The notes beneath the pieces were generated by a model. The model saw nothing but the letters and a program-made list of their open reading frames with translations. It made no database searches and had not been told where the DNA came from. A stretch of 5,784 bases of DNA from Planktothrix sp. UBA8402 (GTDB lineage: Bacteria > Cyanobacteriota > Cyanobacteriia > Cyanobacteriales > Microcoleaceae): positions 5,992 through 11,775 of the forward strand of contig DMPJ01000344.1 in the NCBI GenBank assembly GCA_003456035.1. The letters run 5' to 3'. The translations under genes and the position numbers were made by a program. Below are positions 1 through 5,784 of the stretch, in pieces (within the stretch, counting starts at the first letter, position 1; each line of letters begins with the position of its first letter).

Positions 1-19
1 TTTTTAGTTCCTTTGATTG

Positions 20-25
20 TATAAT
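20..25 (+). promoter_or_regulatory. Probable -10 box upstream of rca
   Basis: An exact TATAAT lies at 20-25, which would start transcription near 31-33 and leave a leader of about 36 bases before the rca ATG at 68. The matching -35 region would fall at or before the first base of the window, so it cannot be examined. The leader shows no clear Shine-Dalgarno sequence, which is common in cyanobacteria. The box lies at the centre of a 6-bp inverted repeat (7-12 GTTCCT, 33-38 AGGAAC). The assignment rests on one hexamer in AT-rich DNA. Confidence 0.35.
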
Positions 26-67
26 TAAACTTAGGAACCGAATTTTAACCATTGTGTAACCTTGAAT

Positions 68-1303
68 ATGTCTTATTATGTTTCGCCTCGATTTCTCGAT
101 AAACTAGCAGTTCATATCACCAAAAATTTCTTACAATTGCCAGGTGTTAGAGTTCCTTTGATATTAGGAATTCACGGACGCAAGGGAGAGGGAAAAACCT
201 TTCAATGTGAATTAGTTTTTGAGAAAATGGGTTTTGAACCCGTGATGATATCCGGTGGAGAATTAGAAAGTCCCGACGCAGGAGATCCGGCGCGTTTAAT
301 TAGATTAAGATATCGGGAAGCATCAGAACAGGTGAAAGTTCGGGGGCAAATGTGCGCCTTATTTATTAATGATTTAGATGCGGGTGCGGGACGTTTTGAT
401 TCGGGAACTCAATATACCGTTAATACTCAATTAGTCAACGCTACATTAATGAATATAGCAGATAATCCCACTAATGTACAATTACCTGGAAGTTATGATC
501 AAACACCCTTAAATCGGATTCCAATTATTGTTACAGGAAATGATTTTTCCACCCTGTACGCGCCTCTAATTCGGGATGGACGGATGGAAAAATTTTATTG
601 GGAACCTACTAGAGAAGAACGCATTGGAGTCTTACGCGGTATTTTCCCAACGGGTGAACTATCCCAACAGGATATTACGGAATTAGTTGATACTTTTCCT
701 GAACAATCTATTGACTTTTTTAGTGCTGTGCGATCGCGTATTTATGATGAACAAATTCGAGATTTTATTCATAAACTAGGAGTAGAAAGCGTTTCTAAAC
801 GAATTGTTAATAGTGCGGAAAAACCTCCCGAATTCCAGAATCCTAATTTTAAATTACCCCATTTAATTGAAATGGGTAAATTGATGGTAGGAGAACAAAA
901 ACGCATTCAAGATATGCGATTAGTTGAAGAATATAATCAGTTTCGGACATTTAATAGTCAATTTGGTGCTTCCCCAACTCCAGAAAATTCAGAAAATCCG
1001 ATTAATTTCCAGAGCAAAATAGAACCAAATTCTGAGAGTAAAAAATTACCCATTGAAGTTTTAGAACAAATTGATTATATTTTATCCAGTGACTATCGTA
1101 TTGGCTTAGAATATGCCGATAAACGTCGATTTAAAACCGGATCTTGGAATAGCTGCGGGTTAAATAGTAATGAATCAAAAGCCAATATTATTCAAGGAAT
1201 TGAAACCTGTTTAACCGAACATTCAGAGGATTATATTCGCTTATTAGGAATTGATCCCATTGCTAAACGGCGAGTTGTCGAAATGATCATTCAGAAACCA
1301 TAA
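68..1303 (+). CDS. rca: Rubisco activase, cyanobacterial type with C-terminal SSUL domain
   Basis: This 411-aa AAA+ ATPase remodels Rubisco blocked by sugar-phosphate inhibitors, and in beta-cyanobacteria it is linked to carboxysomes. The ATG at 68 is chosen because family members begin MSYYV.PRFLDKL; a TTG at 62 would add only two residues. Walker A is GRKGEGKT (37-44). Walker B is LFINDLD (98-104, with D102 and D104). A sensor-1-like TGND lies at 156-159, and arginine-finger candidates R169 and R172 sit in IRDGRMEKFYWEP. The ATPase part ends near 290. A polar Pro/Asn/Ser-rich linker (about 294-326) joins it to a Rubisco small-subunit-like domain (about 327-411) with the CcmM-type signatures DKRRFKTGSW (351-360) and a C-terminal EH...RLLGIDP.AKRR. 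Plant-type N- and C-terminal extensions are absent. The SSUL domain carries C363 and C381. The gene has its own -10 box and is followed by a hairpin, so it is probably monocistronic. Confidence 0.95.
   Translation: MSYYVSPRFLDKLAVHITKNFLQLPGVRVPLILGIHGRKGEGKTFQCELVFEKMGFEPVMISGGELESPDAGDPARLIRLRYREASEQVKVRGQMCALFINDLDAGAGRFDSGTQYTVNTQLVNATLMNIADNPTNVQLPGSYDQTPLNRIPIIVTGNDFSTLYAPLIRDGRMEKFYWEPTREERIGVLRGIFPTGELSQQDITELVDTFPEQSIDFFSAVRSRIYDEQIRDFIHKLGVESVSKRIVNSAEKPPEFQNPNFKLPHLIEMGKLMVGEQKRIQDMRLVEEYNQFRTFNSQFGASPTPENSENPINFQSKIEPNSESKKLPIEVLEQIDYILSSDYRIGLEYADKRRFKTGSWNSCGLNSNESKANIIQGIETCLTEHSEDYIRLLGIDPIAKRRVVEMIIQKP
730..737. repeat. HIP1 octamer GCGATCGC inside rca
   Basis: This is an exact copy of the highly iterated palindrome HIP1, which is greatly over-represented in many cyanobacterial genomes. 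It lies in the rca coding sequence and here encodes part of the VRSR segment (residues 221-224). It supports the cyanobacterial assignment; no local function is implied. Confidence 0.9.
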
Positions 1304-1309
1304 TAATTG

Positions 1310-1344
1310 AGTTGACATTAATAGATAAACTATTAATGTCAACT
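1310..1344 (+). terminator. Perfect 15-bp hairpin after rca, probable terminator or 3'-end stabiliser
   Basis: The arm AGTTGACATTAATAG (1310-1324) is perfectly complementary to CTATTAATGTCAACT (1330-1344) around a 5-base loop, ATAAA. It starts six bases past the rca stop codon and ends just before the putative ccdA promoter, which is where a terminator is expected. No U-run follows (the next bases are TGGGGTTAAAAT), so it is not a textbook intrinsic terminator, although cyanobacterial terminators often lack one. The stem is AT-rich. A protein-binding dyad or an mRNA-stabilising stem are alternatives. Confidence 0.6.
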
Positions 1345-1349
1345 TGGGG

Positions 1350-1378
1350 TTAAAATATCTGTGAAGCTGCGCTATAAT
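1350..1378 (+). promoter_or_regulatory. Probable sigma-70-type promoter for ccdA-ccs1
   Basis: An exact TATAAT at 1373-1378 is preceded, with a 17-base spacer, by TTAAAA at 1350-1355, which matches four of six positions of TTGACA. Transcription would begin near 1385, giving a leader of about 25 bases before the ccdA ATG. The position between the rca hairpin and ccdA fits independent transcription of the two-gene unit. No recognisable operator, such as an NtcA-like GTA-N8-TAC, was seen around it. Confidence 0.55.
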
Positions 1379-1409
1379 ATTAAAGGAAACAAATTGTTGA
1401 TTTAATTTC

Positions 1410-2147
1410 ATGCTGGAAACCCTACAAATCAAATTGTATGAACTGGCACAACTGGCAAATAATCTGGTTCAAACTCAACTGAATCACCTAAGTTTTGTCA
1501 GTATTGGCGTTATTTTTATTGCGGGTTTATTAACCAGTTTAACTCCTTGTATGCTGTCGATGTTACCAATTACTATTGGTTATATTGGTGGCTATGAAAC
1601 CGAAAATCGACTCCAAGCCGCAATTCAATCAATCTGGTTTGCATTAGGACTAGCTACCACCTTAGCCGGGTTAGGAATTCTAGCATCTTTTGTCGGACAA
1701 GTTTATGGTCAAATCGGCTTAGGTTTGCCAATTATTGTGAGTGTGATTGCGATTTTAATGGGGTTAAATTTATTAGAAGCTCTCCCCCTACAATTACCCG
1801 CCTTTGATACTATAGAATGGATACCAAAACAGTTCCCCCATAGTTTAAAATCCTATTTATTAGGGTTAACCTTTGGGTTAGTTGCTTCTCCCTGTAGCAC
1901 CCCCGTTTTAGCAACGTTATTAGCCTGGGTTTCAACCACAGGAGATATCATTTTAGGCGGGGTTTTATTGTTAGCCTATGCGGTGGGTTATGTCGCGCCA
2001 TTGGTATTAGCAGGAACCTTTACCGCTACAATTAAAAAGTTACTAGGATTACGAAAATGGTCAAGTTGGATTACCCCCACAAGTGGAGTTTTATTGGTCG
2101 GATTTGGTGTGTTTTCGCTATTGTTTAGATTTTTACCTGTTGCTTAA
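1410..2147 (+). CDS. ccdA: Cytochrome c biogenesis protein CcdA (thiol-disulfide transporter)
   Basis: This 245-aa membrane protein carries electrons from cytoplasmic thioredoxin across the thylakoid/plasma membrane to keep apocytochrome c cysteines reduced for haem attachment (System II). About six hydrophobic helices are visible, near residues 29-48, 71-92, 104-121, 148-170, 180-205 and 220-240. The two family cysteines lie in matching Pro-Cys settings: C47 in LTPCMLS (helix 1) and C162 in SPCSTP (helix 4). They form the redox-active pair. The length is normal for a CcdA without attached thioredoxin domains. The ATG is the first start after an in-frame TGA at 1398; a purine-rich AAAGGAAA (1382-1389) is too far upstream to be a standard ribosome site. 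ccs1 follows after 21 bases on the same strand, indicating an operon in one pathway. Confidence 0.93.
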   Translation: MLETLQIKLYELAQLANNLVQTQLNHLSFVSIGVIFIAGLLTSLTPCMLSMLPITIGYIGGYETENRLQAAIQSIWFALGLATTLAGLGILASFVGQVYGQIGLGLPIIVSVIAILMGLNLLEALPLQLPAFDTIEWIPKQFPHSLKSYLLGLTFGLVASPCSTPVLATLLAWVSTTGDIILGGVLLLAYAVGYVAPLVLAGTFTATIKKLLGLRKWSSWITPTSGVLLVGFGVFSLLFRFLPVA

Positions 2148-2154
2148 TTTAATT

Positions 2155-2161
2155 AAAGGGG
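2155..2161 (+). promoter_or_regulatory. Shine-Dalgarno-like site for ccs1
   Basis: AAAGGGG lies seven bases upstream of the ccs1 ATG at 2169 and is the clearest ribosome-binding sequence in the window. Together with the in-frame TAA at 2154-2156 it fixes that ATG as the start, in preference to the internal methionine at codon 21 ([10 protein letters not shown]). Confidence 0.6.
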
Positions 2162-2168
2162 AATAAAA

Positions 2169-3578
2169 ATGGATACAGAGCTTTCACTATTGCAAAAAAT
2201 AATTACCGGAGAAACGGTGATTCAAAAAATGATTAGGAAAGAGATTTTGCCCCTTTTGGCAGATTTACGACTAGCAATTTTATTGTTATTAATTATTGCG
2301 ATTTTTAGTATTTCAGGAACACTGCTAGAACAGGGACAATCCCTTGAGTATTATCAATCTAATTACCCTGAACATCCGGCTTTATTTGGCTTTTTAACCT
2401 GGAAAGTTCTGGTATTTATTGGACTTGATCATGTTTATAGAACTTGGTGGTTTTTATCACTTTTAGTATTATTTGGTAGCAGCTTAACCGCTTGTACCTT
2501 TACCCGACAATTACCTACTTTAAAATCAGCCCGTCGCTGGACATATTACGATCAACCGAAACAATTTCAAAACATCGCTTTAAGTGCTGAATTAACCACA
2601 GGTTCATTAACAACTTTAGAACCTTTATTAAAAAAACGCAACTATTTAGTATTTCAAGAAGGCAATAAACTCTATGCTAGACGGGGACTGATTGGCAAAA
2701 TCGGGCCGATTATTGTTCATGCTAGTATGTTAATGATTTTAGCAGGTTCTATTATCGGTTCCATCACGGGATTTATGGCTCAAGAAATGGTTCCTGGGGG
2801 GGATAGTTTTCAAGTTAAAAATATCATAGATGCGGGACAATTTTCTCAATCTCAAGTTCCTAAAGATTGGTCAGTTAAAGTTAATCGGTTTTGGATTGAT
2901 TATGATCCTGAAGGTAGAATTGATCAATTTTATTCTGATTTATCGGTATTAAATCAACAAGGAGAAGAAGTGGATCGCAAAACCATTCACGTTAACGAAC
3001 CTTTGCACTATCAAGGTGTCACTTTTTATCAAGCAGATTGGGGTATTGCCGCCTTACGAGTGCGAGTAAATAAAAGTCCTGTATTTCGCTTACCAATGGC
3101 ACAATTAGACACCCAAGGACGGGGCAGAATTTGGGGAACTTGGATTCCAATTAAACCGGATCTAAGTGCCGGGGTTTCGGTTTTAGCAAGGGACTTAAAA
3201 GGAAATGTATTAGTTTATAATGGCAAGGGTGAATTAGTTTCAACAGTTAGAGAGGGAATGTCAACGGAAGTAGATGGGGTCACGGTATTTATTGATGAAA
3301 TTATTGGGAGTACGGGACTACAAATTAAAGCCGATCCGGGGATTCCAATTGTTTATTTAGGGTTTGGATTATTAATGATTAGTGTGATCATGAGTTATGT
3401 TTCTCACTCTCAAATCTGGGCATTAAAAGAGGGCGATCGCTTATATATTGGGGGCAAAACTAATCGGGCAAAAGTTACTTTTGAACGGGAAATTGTCGCC
3501 ATCTTAGATGATTTAGATAATCTGGATCAAAATAATTCCCTTTCGTTAGGGAGTTTGTCAGAAAATCCTCAAAGTTAA
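2169..3578 (+). CDS. ccs1: Cytochrome c biogenesis protein Ccs1 (CcsB/ResB family)
   Basis: This 469-aa membrane protein is one half of the System II cytochrome c synthase. With CcsA it delivers haem and attaches it to apocytochromes such as c6 and cytochrome f on the lumenal side. It shows the ResB architecture: transmembrane helices near residues 33-53, 91-109 and 174-201, a large lumenal domain (about 202-389), and a final helix (about 391-411) followed by a cytoplasmic tail. The early motif [10 protein letters not shown] (49-58) and [10 protein letters not shown] (61-70) are typical of cyanobacterial Ccs1. H184 in IIVHASMLM is the likely conserved membrane histidine needed for haem handling in the family. 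The last 25 or so residues ([16 protein letters not shown]) are acidic and polar. It sits 21 bases after ccdA, so it is cotranscribed. CcsA is not encoded here. Cyanobacterial literature calls this protein CcsB; bacterial databases call it ResB. Confidence 0.94.
   Translation: MDTELSLLQKIITGETVIQKMIRKEILPLLADLRLAILLLLIIAIFSISGTLLEQGQSLEYYQSNYPEHPALFGFLTWKVLVFIGLDHVYRTWWFLSLLVLFGSSLTACTFTRQLPTLKSARRWTYYDQPKQFQNIALSAELTTGSLTTLEPLLKKRNYLVFQEGNKLYARRGLIGKIGPIIVHASMLMILAGSIIGSITGFMAQEMVPGGDSFQVKNIIDAGQFSQSQVPKDWSVKVNRFWIDYDPEGRIDQFYSDLSVLNQQGEEVDRKTIHVNEPLHYQGVTFYQADWGIAALRVRVNKSPVFRLPMAQLDTQGRGRIWGTWIPIKPDLSAGVSVLARDLKGNVLVYNGKGELVSTVREGMSTEVDGVTVFIDEIIGSTGLQIKADPGIPIVYLGFGLLMISVIMSYVSHSQIWALKEGDRLYIGGKTNRAKVTFEREIVAILDDLDNLDQNNSLSLGSLSENPQS
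3433..3440. repeat. HIP1 octamer GCGATCGC inside ccs1
   Basis: This exact HIP1 palindrome lies in the ccs1 coding sequence, in the codons for EGDRL (residues 421-425) just after the last membrane helix. It is a taxonomic signature rather than a local signal. Confidence 0.9.
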
Positions 3579-3582
3579 CTAT

Positions 3583-3615
3583 AGAAACTGGGTTTCTGGG
3601 AGAAAGCCAGTTTCT
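3583..3615. repeat. Compact palindromic repeat between ccs1 and recQ, possible dispersed element or terminator
   Basis: Arms AGAAACTGGGTTTCT (3583-3597) and AGAAAGCCAGTTTCT (3601-3615) pair around a GGG loop with a single G-G mismatch (3592/3606), giving 9 bp plus 5 bp of stem. Each arm is itself a partial palindrome (AGAAA...TTTCT), so 3583-3600 and 3601-3618 also read as an 18-base tandem repeat matching at 13 of 18 positions. This AGAAAC..GTTTCT architecture resembles short dispersed palindromes common in cyanobacterial intergenic DNA (from memory, not searched). A T5 run at 3624-3628, nine bases beyond the stem, makes a terminator role for the ccdA-ccs1 transcript possible. Confidence 0.65.
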
Positions 3616-3639
3616 GGTAATTATTTTTAGGTCAAAAAT

Positions 3640-5736
3640 ATGACTGAAATTCTTCAAAATCAAGCCTTATTATTTCTCAGACAAGCTCTCAATAATCCTA
3701 GGGCTAATTTTAGAGATGGACAATGGGAAGCGATCGCCGATTTAATCCAAAATCGTTCACAACTTCTCGTTGTTCAACGCACAGGATGGGGTAAAAGTTT
3801 AGTCTATTTTTTAGCAACTCGCCTGCTCAGAAATCAAAAATCAGGCCCGACTTTATTAATTTCTCCCCTATTAGCATTAATGCGAAATCAAATGGTAGCG
3901 GCTGAACGAATTGGGGTGAAAGCTGCTACTATTAATTCAGATAATCAAGAGCAATGGGATAGCATTCAAACGCAACTCTTCGCAGGACAGATTGATCTTT
4001 TATTGATTTCTCCAGAACGTCTTGGAAATGAAGACTTTAGAAACAATATTTTAATTCCAATTTCTCAAAAAATCGGTTTATTTGTGGTCGATGAAGCCCA
4101 TTGTATTTCCGACTGGGGACATGATTTTAGACCCGATTATCGTCGCATTGTGAGAATTTTACAAGCCCTACCTAAAACTATTCCGGTTTTAGCCACAACT
4201 GCCACTGCAAATAATCGAGTCGTTGAGGATATTAAAACCCAACTGGGAGAAAATTTACACATCTTCCGAGGAGCTTTAACTCGGAATAGTTTAAAACTCC
4301 AAAATATTCACCTTCCTAACCCCGCTAGTCGTCTGGCTTGGTTAGCAGAAACCTTACCCAATTTACCCGGAAGTGGCATTATTTATACCCTCACCGTTAG
4401 AGATGCAGAACAAGTGGCAGAATGGTTACAAACGCAAGGAATTGATGCTAAAGCCTATCATGGACAATCAGAATCACGGGAACTTTTAGAAAATCAACTC
4501 TTGAATAATGAAATTAAAGTTTTAGTAGCAACAACAGCCTTAGGAATGGGTTTCGATAAACCCGATTTAGGCTTTGTAATTCATTATCAAAGACCGGGTT
4601 CTGTTGTCCATTATTATCAACAAGTAGGACGGGCAGGAAGGGCCGTTGAACAAGCTTATGGGATTCTTTTGTGTGGTCAGGAAGACGATGATATCACTAA
4701 TTATTTTATTCAAACAGCCTTTCCACCAGAAGCCCATACTCAATCCATTTTAAATGCTTTAAATCAATCTCAAAATGGTTTTTCAACCCCGGAACTTGAA
4801 AAATATTGTAATTTATCCAGAGGACAAATTGACAAAGTTTTAAAATTACTCTCCTTGGAATTTCCCAGTCCAGTTGTTAAGCAAAAATCTAAATGGTATG
4901 CGACAACAACTGATTATCAATCTAACAGCCAAAAAATAGAACTATTAACTCAAATTCGGCGACAAGAACAAGCTCAAATGCAAGATTATATGAACAGTCA
5001 ATCTTGCTTAATGGAATTTTTATCAACAGCTTTAGATGATCCCTATGCTCAACCCTGTGGAAAATGTGCCGTTTGTTTAAGTCAACCGTTATTCCCTGAA
5101 ACGGCTACTTTAGAAATAGTTAATCAAGCCATTCAATACTTAAAACGGTGTGATTTAATCATTGAAAATCGCAAACAATGGCCGTCAAAAGGAGCCTTAC
5201 AAATTTACGATTTTTCAGGTAATATTAAACCAGGTTTACAGGCACAAACAGGACGAGCTTTATCTCTTTGGGGGGATGCAGGTTGGGGAGAATTGGTTAA
5301 AACTGGAAAATATCAAAACCGTTATTTTGATGATGTCTTATTGCAGGGTGTAATCGAAATGATTCAGCGATGGCAACCGCAACCAAAACCAACTTGGGTA
5401 ACTTGTGTTCCTTCCTTAAATCGTTCTCAATTAGTGCCGGATTTTGCTGAAAGATTAGCTCAAAAATTAGGTTTACCTTTTTTTCCAGTAGTGCAAAAAA
5501 TTCGCCAGACCCAACCTCAAAAAACCATGAGTAATAGCTATCAACAAGCTCATAATTTAGATGGTGCATTTCAAATTGATCTGGAAAATATTCAAAAAGG
5601 TGCTGTTTTTTTAGTCGATGATTTTGTGGATTCTCGATGGACATTAACTATCGTTACCGCCCTATTACGTCAAGGGGGAAGTGGTCAAGTTTTTCCTCTA
5701 GCTTTAGCTTTAAATTCCTTATCTCAATCTAGTTAA
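3640..5736 (+). CDS. recQ: RecQ-family DNA helicase fused to a ComF-like phosphoribosyltransferase domain
   Basis: This 698-aa protein is a 3'-5' superfamily 2 DNA helicase for recombination and repair. It has motif 0 FRDGQ (24-28), Walker A QRTGWGKS (46-53), DEAH with the RecQ aromatic-rich loop (151-167), motif III ATTATA (185-190), motif V LGMGFDKPD (301-309) and motif VI QQVGRAGR (327-334). The zinc module C456-C473-C476-C479 has the E. coli RecQ spacing (17, 3, 3). About 122 residues separate motif VI from the first cysteine, roughly 70 more than in E. coli RecQ; that insert (about 363-420) looks like a winged helix. No HRDC domain follows. Residues about 585-692 instead resemble ComF-type phosphoribosyltransferases: VPSLNRSQLVPDFAERLA, then PQKTM...NLDGAF, then the PRPP-loop position VFLVDDFVDSRWTLT (656-670), where DSRWT replaces the usual TTGxT. 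An in-frame TAG at 3628 supports the ATG start; a weak AGG lies eight bases upstream. Confidence 0.93.
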   Translation: MTEILQNQALLFLRQALNNPRANFRDGQWEAIADLIQNRSQLLVVQRTGWGKSLVYFLATRLLRNQKSGPTLLISPLLALMRNQMVAAERIGVKAATINSDNQEQWDSIQTQLFAGQIDLLLISPERLGNEDFRNNILIPISQKIGLFVVDEAHCISDWGHDFRPDYRRIVRILQALPKTIPVLATTATANNRVVEDIKTQLGENLHIFRGALTRNSLKLQNIHLPNPASRLAWLAETLPNLPGSGIIYTLTVRDAEQVAEWLQTQGIDAKAYHGQSESRELLENQLLNNEIKVLVATTALGMGFDKPDLGFVIHYQRPGSVVHYYQQVGRAGRAVEQAYGILLCGQEDDDITNYFIQTAFPPEAHTQSILNALNQSQNGFSTPELEKYCNLSRGQIDKVLKLLSLEFPSPVVKQKSKWYATTTDYQSNSQKIELLTQIRRQEQAQMQDYMNSQSCLMEFLSTALDDPYAQPCGKCAVCLSQPLFPETATLEIVNQAIQYLKRCDLIIENRKQWPSKGALQIYDFSGNIKPGLQAQTGRALSLWGDAGWGELVKTGKYQNRYFDDVLLQGVIEMIQRWQPQPKPTWVTCVPSLNRSQLVPDFAERLAQKLGLPFFPVVQKIRQTQPQKTMSNSYQQAHNLDGAFQIDLENIQKGAVFLVDDFVDSRWTLTIVTALLRQGGSGQVFPLALALNSLSQSS
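3730..3737. repeat. HIP1 octamer GCGATCGC inside recQ
   Basis: This is the third exact HIP1 palindrome of the window, in the recQ codons for the EAIAD segment (residues 30-34) next to motif 0. With the other two copies it supports a HIP1-rich cyanobacterial genome. Confidence 0.9.
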
Positions 5737-5747
5737 ATTTAAACCCA

Positions 5748-5784
5748 ATGCTCAACCATCAATTACCCTCTGATACCCAAGCAA
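5748..5784 (+). CDS. Possible start of a further gene, cut by the window end
   Basis: An ATG 11 bases after the recQ stop opens a frame that runs without a stop to the window edge (MLNHQLPSDTQA, 12 codons). The close spacing on the same strand is what a cotranscribed gene would show. No ribosome-binding sequence is visible (TTTAAACCCA precedes the ATG), and twelve residues are too few to recognise a family. A chance open stretch of this length is quite possible. Confidence 0.35.
   Translation, partial: MLNHQLPSDTQA

Noticed and set aside
62..67. TTG at 62 as the rca start, two codons upstream of the ATG
   Set aside because: The ATG at 68 gives the N-terminus MSYYV.PRFLDKL typical of cyanobacterial Rca, and nothing upstream favours the TTG.
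1244..1432. Minus-strand 62-codon frame across the rca-ccdA gap
   Set aside because: It overlaps the rca end, the hairpin and the ccdA promoter and start; the translation has no family resemblance.
2169..3578. The TWWF segment (residues 92-95) of Ccs1 as a haem-binding WWD motif, suggesting a Ccs1-CcsA fusion
   Set aside because: The surrounding sequence is the second helix of ResB, the full WWD signature is absent, and the length fits Ccs1 alone.
3475..3663. Minus-strand 62-codon frame across the ccs1-recQ gap
   Set aside because: It is antisense to the ends of two certain genes and runs through the palindromic repeat; no coding signature.
5162..5353. Plus-strand 63-codon frame inside recQ
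   Set aside because: It is an out-of-frame shadow of the recQ coding sequence with no independent support.
5297..5644. Minus-strand 115-codon frame inside recQ
   Set aside because: It lies wholly antisense to the conserved PRTase-like region of recQ, which explains the codon structure there.
68..5736. A single functional system linking rca, ccdA-ccs1 and recQ
   Set aside because: The hairpin, separate promoter-like sites and unrelated pathways argue that these are chance neighbours apart from the ccdA-ccs1 pair.
1..5784. CRISPR array, tRNA or rRNA genes, insertion sequence or prophage genes
   Set aside because: No regularly spaced repeats, no cloverleaf or rRNA sequence and no transposase or phage-like frame were seen; almost all of the window is housekeeping coding sequence.

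Overview
The window reads as ordinary cyanobacterial chromosome. Three things point there: a Rubisco activase carrying a Rubisco-small-subunit-like tail (found only in cyanobacteria), a System II cytochrome c maturation pair of the cyanobacterial/plastid type, and three exact copies of the HIP1 octamer GCGATCGC. The low G+C (about 40% by eye) and the protein sequences suggest a filamentous Oscillatoriales-type organism such as Planktothrix or a relative. That genus-level guess is inference.

Layout, all genes on the + strand. A short leader (1-67) holds a TATAAT box and is followed by rca (68-1303, 411 aa). Six bases after its stop is a perfect 15-bp hairpin (1310-1344). A promoter-like pair (-35 about 1350, -10 at 1373) comes next and leads into ccdA (1410-2147, 245 aa). 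Only 21 bases further on is ccs1/resB (2169-3578, 469 aa). A 61-base gap then contains a compact palindromic repeat (3583-3615), followed by recQ (3640-5736, 698 aa). The last 37 bases probably hold the first codons of another gene (from 5748).

Functionally, Rca is the AAA+ chaperone that clears inhibitory sugar phosphates from Rubisco, and its SSUL tail is the part that docks to Rubisco and the carboxysome. CcdA and Ccs1 form one pathway: CcdA passes reducing power across the thylakoid/plasma membrane, and Ccs1 is part of the haem delivery and attachment complex. They very likely form a two-gene operon. Their CcsA partner, which carries the haem-handling WWD motif, is not in the window. RecQ is unrelated DNA-repair machinery but is the most unusual protein here. 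It has a complete helicase core and a canonical Cys4 zinc module, but about 70 extra residues lie between them, and a ComF-like phosphoribosyltransferase domain replaces the usual C-terminal HRDC region.

I found no convincing new multi-gene system. The best leads are the RecQ-phosphoribosyltransferase fusion, the cysteine pair in the Rca SSUL domain, and the two intergenic palindromes.
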